This document shows positions 36,631-48,946 of a DNA stretch of 64,000 nt, one piece after another (position 1 is the first letter of the stretch; each line of letters starts with the position of its first letter). Source of the DNA: Bursaphelenchus xylophilus (lineage: Eukaryota; Nematoda; Chromadorea; Rhabditida; Aphelenchoididae); assembly GCA_904066235.2 (NCBI GenBank), contig CAJFCV020000005.1:4831501-4895500 (forward strand), read 5' to 3'. The translations under genes and the position numbers were made by a program. The notes below the pieces were generated by a model, which made no database searches, had not been told where the DNA came from, and saw nothing but the letters and a program-made list of their open reading frames with translations.

Positions 36631-38860
36631 ATGGAGTCCTCGACGGGAGCTAACGTGGGAGAACCATCTGTATATAACCTAAGCACGGCAGTCGAGCGTT
36701 CACCCGATCTTATTGTGGAAGACACGCAAGATGATATCACGAGCAGCACCTGTGATCCGGAGAAATTCCATGAGGTGTTTGGGGTATATCCGGCTAACTT
36801 GGAAAAAGAAATTAATGCTATTGAAACCAAAAAAGAAGCAAGTCGATATTGCAGTTTTTTTGATGTCATGTGAATCCTGTAGCTTCGATTCTTCGTGGAA
36901 TGACGAAGCGATTATTCATTTACACTTTGCAGGAGAAGACGCAACCAACTTGGTTGAAGCACGCTGATCCCAAGCAGGCCGCCTTCTATCAACTCATCGA
37001 TGTTCCGGCCGAATCTCGGCATGAGGAACTGAACCCAAACACTTGGCGTCATAAATTAATTACCATGGCCAGAGGGTTTTCTGTAAGACGGTGTCAATTT
37101 TAAGTTGACGGTATTATATTTATGTTTTAGATCTGTTTCCATTTATGTTACACGCTTTGTCCCCCCATTCCATCTTTGATTACCAAGAAGATTGCTTTCT
37201 TTCCTCCAACCTCACCTTTTTACTTTTTCCGCATAAAGAATGATGATGGCATTTATGTCAAAGGGAATGCCCGAGATGCCTTTGGCAAGCAAGACGTTAC
37301 TTTGGAGTTATCCCCCCTTGAGGGAGAACACACCAGTGTTATTGAAGGAGTCAGGGCTTTTTCTGCAGTTACCTCGAAGAACAATTATATTGCCTGTGTT
37401 CGGATCAAATGCACCTTGAAACATCGGCCACTATCATTGAAGAAAAAGGTATGTTTTCTATTACCGCATGTTACATAATCTTTTTGTTATGTAAAATTCC
37501 GTTTCAGGTGATCATCTTCTGTCAACCTAACAGTTCTGACCTTGGTATGTTCATATGGAAGAGAAATACAGCTGGTCTTACCCTTGCCAAACTTGCTGAT
37601 CGCCTTGGCATAGATGTCGTCAGTTTTGATTATAGTGGATTTGGAATGTCGACGGGATCTGCTAGCGAGGCCAATGTTTATGAGGATGTAAAGGCCGTTT
37701 ATGAACATGTCCGGAAGACAGATCCTGATAAGAAGGTGTGTTGTCATTAACAATATCATGATAAGGAATAATTACAGATTTTCTTGATGGGACTCAGTTT
37801 GGGGACTGCTGCATGTGTCCATCAGGGAATGCTGAATCCCACAGCCCTTGCTGGGATCATCTTATTGGCCCCGTTTACTTCCGGCGTAAGAGTTCTAATG
37901 GCAACTCCAAATAGGGCCAAACCTTATAAGTTGGATTCATTCCGAAGGTAGGTTTTTATTGTTACAACCTTTTATTTCTTGATTGGGCCCGTATTTGTCT
38001 CAAAAGTTATGTGATGTAAAAAAGCCTGAGGTCGTATACGTGTTGGGGACAAAAAAAGTCCTATGCTTATTTTTTATGTTTTAGCTATGAGAAGATTAAG
38101 AGGATTACAGTACCCGTTTTCATTGCGCATGGACTTTTGGATGACGTCATAGCCTACGATCACGGTGTTGCGCTGCTCAGACAATGCCAAAAGCCAGTAC
38201 CCATTCAACTCCCTCGCGAAGCGGATCACACTACTGTTTTCACAGTCTCCGTATCGAAGAAAATCCTCAATTTTGTGGCTAGAGAAGCTGACAATTATTC
38301 CTTGTATTATGATAAAGAAGGAGTAATTAAGGAACTGGAACAGGAATTGAAGAAGATTGCTGATGGAATCGAACATACGAAGGCCTTCTCTGTCAATCCA
38401 AGTAACTCTCAATCCGCTGCTAGTCTCGACGATTCCGAAGACATTTCCCTTTTGGAAGAGGAAATAGAAAAGTGAGTCGGGAGTGTGCTCGCTCTCTTGT
38501 TTTCTCTCACTGCGAGCGCTTTTATGTAAAGAGAAACGAAGAGGAAGGAGAGTGTGGCCCTGTGGCGTAATGGATAACGCGTCGGACTTCGGATCCGAAG
38601 ATTGCAGGTTCGAGTCCTGTCAGGGTCGAATTTTTTTGTGCTCTTGAATTTACATATACAATGTGACATATACAAAGTTAATAGTTCTCAATTATTTTTT
38701 TTGCAGGATCGAAAGTAATGAAGCGTTGTCGTTTCCGGAAGGAAGTAATTCAACGTCTTTGAGAGTTTATAATCACGCCGATCATGTAAAATCCCAAGCC
38801 CGAATGCCCAAGGACCTGGTCGTGACTGCCATTAAGTCGAGATTCTCCCTGGCAGAGTGA
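36631..38860 (+). CDS. ABHD17-like alpha/beta hydrolase
   Basis: The region from about 37065 reads MARGFSICFHLCYTLCPPIP, a Cys-rich start like the palmitoylated N-terminus of ABHD17, then SLITKKIAFFPP, VSFDYSGFGMSTGSASEANV, the nucleophile elbow MGLSLGTAAC, LLAPFTSGVRV, HGLLDDVIAYDHGVALL (Asp region) and ADHTTVF (His). ABHD17 enzymes depalmitoylate membrane proteins such as Ras and PSD-95. The usual SHGNAVDLG oxyanion loop reads IFCQPNSSDLG here, so catalysis may be altered. The upstream part from ATG 36631 (after TTTCAG) can be joined in frame only by a weak or GC donor (for example AAAGAA|GCAAGT near 36836); it may instead be a separate short gene. The last intron contains a tRNA-Arg. Stop TGA at 38858-38860. 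Confidence 0.7.
38556..38628 (+). tRNA. tRNA-Arg (anticodon TCG), intronic
   Basis: A full 73-nt cloverleaf: acceptor GGCCCTG/CAGGGTC with discriminator G, D arm GCGT/ACGC, anticodon stem TCGGA/TCCGA with loop CTTCGGA (anticodon TCG, reads CGA), and T arm GCAGG-TTCGAGT-CCTGT. A T7 run follows as pol III terminator. It lies in the sense direction inside the last intron of the ABHD17-like gene. A near-identical copy is at 41442. Confidence 0.96.
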
Positions 38861-39131
38861 ATACGTTGTAATTTTTATAGAATAAACATTATTATCCTTG
38901 CTTTTTCGCTCTTGGCATCCAATTTTTGGCCGTTCCAACCGGCGAATCCTCCGATCTTTCCTCGAAACCTCAAGAGACCCTTCCGTTTTTCGCATTTCAA
39001 TGATAAATCTCCCGCATCCGGTCCCGACGGGGATTCCGCGAGGCCAGCGCACTCTCCACTTCATGCTTTGATTGTTCGACTTTGAACTTCATAACAGCAT
39101 GGGTGACTCTTACATTATCCTTGCCTAGATA

Positions 39132-41683
39132 ATGGAATTTAGCTTCAAACAATGGCTCTCTCAGCGATTGACTGCTGAGAAGTGAGTACTAATCCAATTT
39201 GAAAGATTTTACTTTTTTAGCCTCCAAAAGTTTGGAAAAGGTCTTTTTAAAAAGTTGATATCACCTCACGTTATCTTGGTAGTCTGCTGTATACTGTATT
39301 TAATCGTCGGAGCTTTGGTTTTTCAACGATTGGAGGGAGAACATTTGGTAGAAATAAAAGAAGACCACCTCAAACAGATCGACAATGATGGGAAGGCCTA
39401 CGAAGAGGCGGTTATCCAGATTGTAAATGAAAATCCAGAATTGGCAACTCACCCAGACAGGAAATGGGTGATTGGGGAGATCATCAGGAAAACCAAGGAC
39501 AGGTTTGACAAGTACGTGGACACTACTTTTGTGGCCCATAGAAAGGTTGGTTTATAAACCCGAAAACTGTATAAGTATGTAATTTATCTGTTTTGGACGC
39601 CTACTTATACTTTGATTCAAGGTTCGGCACGGTTTTGAAGACAATGCCCCCACATGGGACTTCAAGAACTCTTTGTTCTTTACAACAACGATGTTGACGT
39701 CCATCGGATTCGGTTATGTCTGCCCCACCACAAGAGACGGCCGTTTGTTTGCAGTCATCTATTGTCTGATCGGTAAGTCGCATATCGTAATCCAAAAATT
39801 ATTTCTGAATTTTAGGAATCCCTCTGACGCTGGTTACTGTAGCCAACGTGGCCAAGTTTATTTCCGAGTCGGTGTTTTTTCTCCATTACGAAGTCTGGAA
39901 ATTCTGGATGAACTTTAAGAATCGAGGGCGGATTGAGCAGAAATCCCCTCAAAAACGATTGTTCAGTGACAATGAGGATGAACAGGAGGTCCTGGACCGG
40001 GTACGGCTGATCAGATTCCCTCCAATTTTGGTGTTCTTGGTCGCGATTATTTATGGATTCATCGCTGCATACGTTATCCAGAGAAATGAAAAATGGTCTT
40101 ATCTCGAGGCCTTGTACTTTACTTTTATTTCCATTTTGACTGTCGGTATGTACAAAATGATAATTGTTTAAACATTTTCTAGGCTTTGGGGACTATCGAC
40201 CATCTCCTGATAACTTGTTGACAGTTCTGGTAGTCATCTTGGGCGGGATTATTTTGTCGACCATGTGTATGGACGTGGTGGGCCGAATGTATTTGAAGGA
40301 GATCCACTATTTGGGGAGGAAATTACGGTCCAACAATCCATTTTATTTTCTGCGCGAGGCTAAAGCGAAGCGACGACGTGCCGCAATGGCCACTTTGCTG
40401 GCCCAATTGGCCAAGGGAATGATTTTTGCGCATAAGCGATTTGAAGAACCTCAAAGAAAAAAGTCCAGAAAAGAGAAACGAAGGGGATCCAAGATGCGTA
40501 AGTGCCGTTGTTGAGTAGTGTAACACAGAACGCGCTTACTTTTAGTGCCAAACGATCAGTTTTTATTTGCTCGACAAGCTCCCGATCCACCTCGCGATTG
40601 TCAGGTCATCTCGACTTCCGCTTATTCCGTTAGATTGGCTTGGGCTCCCGCCTTCTCGGCCGATGCTGATGTGGTTTACAATCTGAGATATAGATTGAAG
40701 TAAGTAAATAGATTTATTACATTACTTTTAATTTTTAGATACTCGGATGAAGAAGGAAGTGATCGGAGAACTCTGGAATTGAGGGGAATTATAGACACTT
40801 CGGCTGAGATCATGAGTCTTTCCTCTTGTTCGTTGTATGAATTCCGAATAACGGCAGTTTCGAAGTACGGGGAGAGCAAACCAATCGTCCTTGTACAGTA
40901 TACAGGTACGAAGCGAAAACAGGACAATTTTACGTATTTAGAACCCCAACTGAGTCCACAGCACATTATGCAGAAGAAACTAAACGCCAATACGATCGAA
41001 TTGACCTGGGAACCGCCCTTTCAACGCACCAATGACGTCAAAGTAAAACTTTTTGCATTAAATATAAAAATTATAATATATGGCAGACTTTTGTCATCAA
41101 CTCTTACTCTTTAATTCTAGCACTACATGGTGTATTGGACTGATAATCCTTCGACCAGACTGTCGGATTGGGATAAGATTACGGTATATGGGAGACATGT
41201 AACCTTCCCGGACCTAAAGTTTGACTGGTTTTACATGTTTTGTGCCAACGCTTGCTTCAACGACGGCCAACGATCTCCACTGTCTCGCGCCTTGTTTGTT
41301 AAGACTGACAAGTTGGAATTCCAGCACTGTTGTAAGTAACCAACCCCATTGAAAACACATTATTTCCCTGTAAATTCCAAAATCGGCAATTATTGCGCGG
41401 GCGAAACCAAGGGGTGCGATCATCTCTGCCAAGAGAGGTGTGGCCGTGTAGCGTAATGGATAACGCGTCGGACTTCGGATCCGAAGATTGCAGGTTCGAG
41501 TCCTGTCACGGTCAAAACTTTTTACGTTTTTAACAAAAATTTTACAGTAATCTTTTCAATACATTTTTAGACGTCGGGCACTCTCAGACGGTGGAAATCA
41601 TGGAGGCTATCCTCGAACAGAACGAGAAGCACACAGAAACATCTCCATTACTAAAAAGAGAATACGTATCTTTTGCATTTTAA
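39132..41683 (+). CDS. Two-pore-domain potassium channel with two C-terminal fibronectin III domains
   Basis: The exon chain from ATG 39132 encodes TM1 (VILVVCCILYLIVGALVFQRLE), the long K2P cap loop, pore 1 (TTTMLTSIGFGYVCPTT), TM2-TM3 (LTLVTVANVAKF; FPPILVFLVAIIYGFIAAYV), pore 2 across an intron (SILTV|GFGDYRPS) and TM4 (LLTVLVVILGGIILSTMCM). A basic linker (QRKKSRKEKRRGSKM) joins in frame (ATG C|TG) to two FN3-like domains: PPRDCQVISTSAYSVRLAW...YEFRITAVSKYGESKP, and NTIELTWEPP...YMVYW...FYMFCANACF. The product ends SPLLKREYVSFAF, TAA 41681-41683. It is a TWK-type background potassium channel; the C-terminus should be cytosolic. Pore 1 has GFGY rather than GYGN. The last intron holds a tRNA-Arg. 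Confidence 0.85.
41442..41514 (+). tRNA. tRNA-Arg (anticodon TCG), intronic, second copy
   Basis: 73 nt: acceptor GGCCGTG/CACGGTC with discriminator A, identical D stem, anticodon arm (TCGGA-CTTCGGA-TCCGA, anticodon TCG) and T arm to the copy at 38556. The one acceptor pair that differs (C5-G68 to G5-C68) is compensated on both sides, so both copies look functional. A T5 run follows. It sits in the sense direction in the last intron of the K2P gene. Confidence 0.96.
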
Positions 41684-41815
41684 TTGTAACTACCCTGCAA
41701 ATGGAAAGAGACCATCTTTTAATTGACGTCACTTATCATATCAGATAGTATTTAAATCGATAGTTGAAAGATGATCTCTGGTGACCAATTGTAAGGCAAT
41801 GAAAAGTATTATTTT

Positions 41816-43346
41816 TTATTTATGTGAGATCAAAGTTCTTATTACTTTCGGGTAATCATAATGCATCAGACCGGGACTAGGAAGCGGGCACAGAATGAAA
41901 ACAAAGTAAGCCATGGATCGGGATTGCCCGAAATAATAAAGTAAAATGCCTAAAATAAGAGCCAAAGTCTCGGAAAAATCGGGAAAGGAGTGGAAGAAGA
42001 CGGTAAAACAACCAGAATCCTCTTTCAAACACATCAAAACTGTAAGATATATGAGGAAAAGACACAAAAAGGCAATCGTGACATTCCAATTCGCATAAAA
42101 CGGTAAAATGAGTTGAAGAAAAATGCCTAGAACAATAAAAAGTTTCGGAAAACAGATCTCAGAACTCATCTTTTCCGCTCGCTTTTCCTGATGCTCTTCG
42201 TGCTTTAGTCTAGCAATCACGCTAAACACCGTATTGTAATCCTCCTGTCGTCCAATCTTTCTAACTGTTTTGCTACAGTAGTCCTTGTCATCTTTTGTTC
42301 TGTCCGTTTTCTCCTCAATGAATCGAATTTTCTCTGCTCGATGATTCCTCTTGCTCCCAGACTTCCTCCAATAAATCAAAAAGATGTTCGGAATACTGTA
42401 AAGTAATATCCGTCCAGCTGAACAAAGGGCCAAAGCGAACAGAGTACGCTGTAATTTCACTTGAGCTACAGCTGATTCGGACGGTTTGTCCTCGAATAAA
42501 GCGAGAAGATGCACCCAGAGATACCAAAGGAAGTAGAATTCGAATATGGAGAGGAATCTGAGTGTGGAGTAGATCAGTTTCCTTCGAAATGAAAGGAAAA
42601 AGGGACTTCTGGGAGCCTAAAATTTTGTAATCGTTGTAAGCTAACCCCTACCTTTCTCTTCTTTATTGTGCAGAGGTTATACACATCGCTGGCCATCGCC
42701 TCGACTTTGCTATTCACCCAAAACATACTTGTCAGAATCAAAAATACTTCCGAAGGAGTACTGTAGCCTCCTTTCCATTGTTTTGTGCTTATAAAAATTG
42801 CTAATCCATTGAAAAAATTTTGAGAAATTATTATTAAGATAGCCACAACAATCGACGTTCTCTCATATTTCTTCTCAATTACCATCTTCAAGACACGTAA
42901 TATTACGGTAATCGGATATGAGGGAAATGACGTCATCGCGATCTTCCAATTGTAATAACAAGAAATAAGGAAAACAGCGCTTACATAAGCTCCAAGGTTT
43001 TGTAAGATACGGAGCTAAAATTGAAACAAGTCCTAAAAGTAATGAATTACCATCAACGTATCTTTCCTGCTTCCATGAGATCTGATCCTAACAAAAAGAA
43101 TTATATAAATCATCGAAATGAAACTGAGAGCCAGCAGAATTGCACATAATCTCATCCCTTCACCCAAAAATTGTATGTTTCTTCTTGGCTGAAACAATAT
43201 TTAACACTGAAATTAGTGAAAACTTCACACACATTTGCCGTGTCGATCATCAGGTTGACTAGATGAACCGTGTATTTGAAGAACTGAGATTGAATAATTC
43301 CGTAAATAAAGGAAAGGGCAAGCAACATTTTAAATCGACAATTCAT
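41816..43346 (-). CDS. Orphan multi-pass membrane protein
   Basis: From ATG 43346 the joined exons give about 430-450 residues with roughly ten hydrophobic stretches, including MLLALSFIYGIIQSQFF, AILLALSFISMIYIILFV, SIVVAILIIISQNFFNG, FLSIFEFYFLWYLWVHLLAL, LFIVLGIFLQLILPFYA and AFLCLFLIYLTVLMC. A charged loop (about 42350-42180) holds many Lys/Glu/Arg residues. The intron at about 43229-43186 joins in frame (AAT|CCA), as does the one near 43053-43018. I do not recognise the family; it may be a nematode-specific receptor or transporter-like protein. It overlaps nothing and ends 133 bp from the convergent K2P gene. The short stretch near 42996-42955 could be intron or membrane segment. Confidence 0.55.
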
Positions 43347-44295
43347 TTTACAAAAAAGGAGAGTAAAATAAGGTAATCCAAGCGATTGCAGAGTGTTTTT
43401 TTTTCTTTTTTTCCAAAAAAGGAGTTACAATCCTGCGGGGGAACTCGGGACTCCCTCTTATCAGGGGCAGGAAACAATTGAAGAAAAAGCTTTACAGTAA
43501 AAAAAGTATGCTTTAGTTGAGTATTGTGAGATGTAAACATGGTGGAGTACACACTTGCGGCTCTACTGACAATTGAGAGATCTTTTTGTGAGACATCGAA
43601 ACAGAGTTAGTGGGCTCTGAAGATCTAACGATTATCCTCAAAATATTTTTCTGGACGAGCCTTTTCCTCAAATTTGCAGTCCCATTTTCCTCATTTCAAC
43701 CGCTCTGAACATTATTATAATTGATTTGTTGTACTAACGACAATAAATAACATAGCAAGACAAATCTAAAGCAATTTAAAAAAATCATCTCAAACATAAA
43801 AAATTTTTGCCCCCAGTTAAAAAAGGTTTTGATGATTTTACTATGACAACACTCCAGTTTTAACTTTTCTTGGATGGTTTTCGATGTGAATCTATGGCCG
43901 GATCGAACTTCTTTTCGATAAAAACGTCTCAATTGACGAATAGTGGCTGGAGTAAGTTTCTTGGGAGTTCTTTCTTCTCGAAATGCTTTTTTTATATTGC
44001 TGATGCCCTACAAATTTTATTTTCGCTAAATTTCACGCTAAAAACGTGTAACCCTTTGCTACTTTAGGTGCTCGACCATGGCAAACATTATTGTAATAAA
44101 TTTGCCTTTAACACAATCAATATTGACATTGCGTTCGATGACAAAAATAAATTCGAGAATTCTCTTCTCTTTTTCCCCATCTTTATTTTGTGTTTTCCCT
44201 TCCGTCTGTTTTGGTGTTGTGGCGCGCGTTGAACGGAACGGTTTCTTCACACGATAAAGCTGCATCTTCAGGTTAACACGTCCATTATATTGCAC
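43347..44295. other. Divergent promoter region between the orphan membrane gene and uba-1
   Basis: No supported gene. The interval starts at the ATG of the minus-strand membrane protein and ends at the ATG of uba-1. Short open frames on both strands are AT-rich and show no homology I can recognise. Confidence 0.45.
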
Positions 44296-47200
44296 ATGTC
44301 TTCTGCGCTTGAAGACGCTCAGAACGTTCCGCCCTTCAAGAAAGCCAAACTCGTTGAGACTGTTGGCAACGGAAAGGTAAGCATTTTTATCTTGCAAATG
44401 TTATGAAATATCCGCCAGTCGAAAGGAATTTATGATTCTCTACTTTTCGGAGGACAGAGATAAAGGATCTTCGTTCACTCTGATTCCGGAGAAAAGCGAA
44501 AATAGCCTTGGATATTCTTTTGGTGATGCCTTTTAAAAAACTAAGGTTCTGTTTCTTAGTCGTTGTGTAATGTAGGCAGGCAAATTATATATTCAGCGAA
44601 CTGGCTTGAATGTTTCTGCTGGGTGTCTAAAACTCTTGCCATTTCGAAAAGCATGTCTCACCTGTTGCAGGAACTCTCATCTGGTGCCGATATGTATCGA
44701 GCGCAGAAAGCGGCCGAATCACATCCCAATAATGGTGGATCCAAGGAAAATGCCGAATCTAGTGATAAACTTGATTCCAATCTGTATTCCAGACAAATGT
44801 AAGTATATTACTTTTGGTATTATTTTGTTTTTAGTTATGCTCTTGGTGAATCAGCTATGTACAAGTTGAGACAGTCTCGAGTGTTGATCTCCGGTCTAGG
44901 ATCGGTTGGAGTCGAGGTCTCCAAAAATTTGATTCTGGGTGGAATAAGACATATTACTCTTCACGACACTAAGGTTGTTGAATGGAGAGACTTGTCCGCC
45001 CAATATTATTTAAATGAAAAACACGTTGGAAAGAACCGTGCTGAAAGTTGTTTTGCTGCCTTGGAAGAACTGAATGACAGCGTGCAATGTAATCTCAGTA
45101 CTGAAGAACTTACCGAAGATGTGGTTGCTCAGTTTGACGTGAGTTTTTTTTTGCCTAACTTGTCAATCGGTGTACGAAATGATGACTTGACCTTCTTGCT
45201 AATGTTTAAATTGCAGCTGGTGATTTTGACTGACGCTGCATTCGATTATCAGAAGATCGTCAACAACTGGTGCCGAAATCACGGTCGATATTTTATTTCG
45301 GCGGATGCCCGTGGTCTTTTCTCTTACTCTTTCGTTGATCTTGGAAACAAATTCAGAATCGATGATGCTTCCGGAGATCCAGTCAAAGAAGTGATTATCG
45401 AATTTGTCGACAGGACTACTGGTAACGTGATGACCTTTGAAGAGACTTTCCATGGCTTCGAGGATGGTGATTACATTACGTTTTCTGAGATCAAGGGAAT
45501 GACCGAACTAAATGGATGTGAGCCGAGGAAAATCACTGTTGTTAGTAAGTTTTATTCCATTTAACGATTTTTTTCATCGATAGTGGGCCTAATGAAGCAT
45601 TTTAGAACCAAACGTCTTCAATATCGGGCCTATTCCGGAGAGTTTTGCCGAATACATTGAGGGAGGAAGAGCGAGACAAGTAAAGGTGCCCACTTATGTT
45701 GACTTCAAGTCCTTGGAAGATCAACTGGCCGAACCAGAAGTTCTCATCTTCGATTACGCCCATTTCGACGCTCCTTCTCAACTTCACGCTCTCTGGCAAG
45801 CTCTTTATGCATTTGAAGACAAACATGGAAGATCTCCAGAGCCTAGAAATGATTCGGATGTTTCTGAATTGAAGAGTTTGTTGCCTGAAGGAAGCGGAGA
45901 TGTTTCTGACGATTGGACTAAGCCCTTCTCGTATCAGGTAATTTATTCAGGTTTTTTAATGTTCAGAGCGTAGAGTGGTAGCATCGTTTTGATTACAGGC
46001 CAGAGGTAATCTACAACCTGTGGCTTCGGTAATTGGTGGAATCACTGCCCAGGAAGCTATGAAAGCCGTTACTCATCACACTACCCCTCAGAAGCAATTC
46101 CTGTACACCCATCATCTGGAAGCCCTTCCGGGAGATTGGTCTCCTTTCGACAACTCCAAATTGACCGCAAAGGATTGTGCAGCTAAGGACAATCGGTATG
46201 ATGGACAAGCCGCTGTTTTCGGATGGGCCTTCCAAGAGGCCCTCCAGAAACAGAAATGGTTCATTGTGGGATCTGGAGCGATTGGATGCGAGTTGCTAAA
46301 AAACTTTGCCATGATGGGACTTGGGTGCTCGAAAGAAGGAAAGATCAAGATCACGGATATGGACCAAATTGAACTCTCAAATTTGAATCGTCAATTCTTG
46401 TTCAGAAGGAAGGATATGGGCGGAAAGAAGTCTGAAGTTGCGGCCAAAGCCGTTAAATCATTCAATCCTAACATCAACATTGAAGCGTTGGCTGACCGAG
46501 TGGCCCCGGATACAGAGGAAATCTTCAATGATGACTTCTTTGAGGAGCTTAGTGGAGTTGCGAATGCGTTGGATAATATCCAGGCCAGAAGGTACATGGA
46601 CAGCAGATGTGTGTATTATCAGAAACCCCTCCTTGAGTCAGGAACAATGGGTGCCAAAGGAAATACCCAAGTCGTGTACCCTCACATCACCGAATCCTAC
46701 AGCTCTACCAACGACCCTCCGGAGAAGGACATTCCCATTTGCACCCTGAAGAATTTCCCTTACGAGATCCAACACACCATTCAATGGGCTCGAGGCCAGT
46801 TCGAAGATCTCTTTACAAACCCCGCAGAGAAAGTGAACCAATATCTGACAGACACCCGAGGATTCCTTGAAAGATTGGAGACAATGAACTCTGGACAAGC
46901 TATTGCCGTAAGTGGGATATAATGTTGTTGATGTTCTGTCTTTAGGATCTGAGAATCTTGAAACAAAGCTTGATTGACGAGAAGCCGAAGACGTCGGAAG
47001 ATTGCATCATCTGGGCCCTGAAGACTTTCCAGACGCATTATCACAATGAAATTGCTCAACTGCTTCACAACTTCCCAGCTGAACAGCTAACCAGCTCTGG
47101 AGTCAAGTTCTGGTCCGGAACGAAGAGATGTCCCCATGTCCTCAACTTTGATCCAGAAAACAGATATCACTTTGACTTTGTATACGCGGCGTCTATTCTG

Positions 47201-48169
47201 AGAGCTCAACAATACAGATTGGAGCCGATTGTGGACAAGAATCGTGTTCTTGAAGTGGCATCCACCTTTACTCCTCCGCCGTTTGTTCCAAGATCTGGGG
47301 TGAAGATTGCTGTTAATGATGCGGAAGCCAGAGAACAGCAGGCTGAAGGTGGGAGTTGATTTTTTTATCTTTATATTCTTTTAGAGGGAGAAGAGACCGA
47401 TACCGTCTTGGATGGGTTGAAACTGGCGTTAGCTCGTCTGCAACTCACGGACAGTGATCAGATGGAGATGATCGATTTCGAGAAGGACGATGATACCAAC
47501 CATCACGTCGAATTTGTGACCGCATCTTCTAATTTGAGAGCCGAGAATTATGATATTCCATTAGCTGATGCCATGAAGACGAAGCAGATTGCTGGCCGAA
47601 TCATTCCCGCCTTGGCCACGACCACTTCGGTTGTAGCGGGTCTTGTAGCCATTGAGCTCTACAAGTGTGTGGATGCCGATGGAAAGACGGCCAAGACACC
47701 AGCAGAGAGGTTCAAAAATGGATTCTTGAATCTGGCCACGCCCTTCTACACATTCAGTGAACCTGGAGCTGCTCCCAAAAAGAAATATGGAGACACAGAA
47801 TTTACTCTTTGGGATAGAATTGAAGTTAGAGGACCAAAAACGCTGGCCGAGTTCATTGATGAAGTGGAACAGAAGACCGGACTTACAGTATCCATGTTGT
47901 CTTGTGGTGTCTCCCTTCTGTACGCTTTCTTCCATCCACCAGCCAAAGTGAATGAGCGAAAAGCAAAGAAGTAAGTGGTTTATATTGCAGTTGGGTTAGT
48001 TTCGTAGTTCATCCATTTACTACTCCCTTGTTTCAGCTTGGTTGACGCTGTCCAAGAAGTTTCCCGTGATGCGATCCCACCTTACCGCCGTGCTCTTGTT
48101 TTGGATGCCACAACTTCCAATGATGAAGATGAGGATGTAGAGATACCGTTCATTAAATATATCCTCTAA
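44296..48169 (+). CDS. uba-1: Ubiquitin-activating enzyme E1 (UBA1)
   Basis: This enzyme adenylates ubiquitin and carries it as a thioester to E2 enzymes. ATG 44296 opens [19 protein letters not shown]. The inactive adenylation half follows ([37 protein letters not shown]), then the active half with the ATP-binding loop [19 protein letters not shown] and [20 protein letters not shown]. The catalytic cysteine is in [20 protein letters not shown] (near 46740). The adenylation domain resumes as [20 protein letters not shown] and the ubiquitin-fold domain closes the protein ([20 protein letters not shown]; end [10 protein letters not shown]). Nine or so exons; stop TAA 48167-48169. About 1,060 residues, as expected. 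All catalytic motifs are present. Confidence 0.96.
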
Positions 48170-48946
48170 GACTAACCCGATGTCCTAACTTGCTCGTTGT
48201 TCTAATCTAACGTGTTAATTTAAGTATGCTTGTATTCAAGCTTAAATAAGCAAGATATGTTGTCTTAAATGCCATCGGTTGAATTGTAATTATTGAGAAA
48301 CGAAAGCTTTTAACCAAACGGGCGTGAAAGTGAGAAGAGGCGTCGAATTGGGCATGATCGCAGAAGACGACGTCTTTTCCGCTTCTTCTACTGGTCTTCG
48401 GAAGCACCATCGATTCTATTGTCCAACGTACCTGAACAAGAAAAATACACGTTTGAAAAGTAAAAGCTTTATCCAAATGGGTGGGTTTACATCATACGGT
48501 ACCCTGGGTTACTGTACCGTGACCTTGTTTTTCATAACTGGGTAACTCACCCAATGTCGTGGCGGCATGGGGTATTGACCACAATTTACCCGTGCTTTTA
48601 TTGCCGATGTGTGTGACCGAAGAAAGTTTCATCACGTTACAGTAATCTAGCCGCCAAAGTTTGACCTCCTTTGTAATGACAATACGATTCAAAGTCTATC
48701 AGTCTGTCGGAAAATAGTGGGGAAAATGTTCGCCTCGTATAAAGAAAGGTGCAGTCGCACACCAAATTTCCAGCTGCGGCAAGCCGTTGCAGGACGATGA
48801 TGGGCGATTCCAAAGAGCGACGATCCGTCACTATTTTCCCGACAGACAAATAGCGTTCAATTCGGTCCATATCCGCCAAAGGTGACATTCAAAAAAAAGT
48901 TAACAATAAATATATGATTTATTATAGGCCTGTTATAACAATGAAA
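48170..48946. other. Intergenic region between convergent uba-1 and syx-18
   Basis: Holds the 3' flanks of two convergent genes and the second MITE copy (48703-48847). The open frame at 48207-48476 (minus) has no recognisable domain and is antisense to the likely uba-1 3' flank. Confidence 0.5.
48703..48847. mobile_element. Foldback MITE, copy 2
   Basis: About 145 bp with ends GTCTGTCGGAAAATAGTG and CACTATTTTCCCGACAGAC, near-perfect inverted repeats. Interior blocks TCGCCTCGT, GCAGTCGCACACCAAAT and GGGCGATTCCA match copy 1 at 16073-16221. Both copies have TCA before the left GTCTGTC. Target duplication unclear; no coding capacity. Confidence 0.75.

Noticed and set aside
38750..39064. 104-codon minus-strand frame overlapping the ABHD17-like 3' end
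   Set aside because: Antisense shadow of a real last exon and the short gap before the K2P gene; no similarity to any family.
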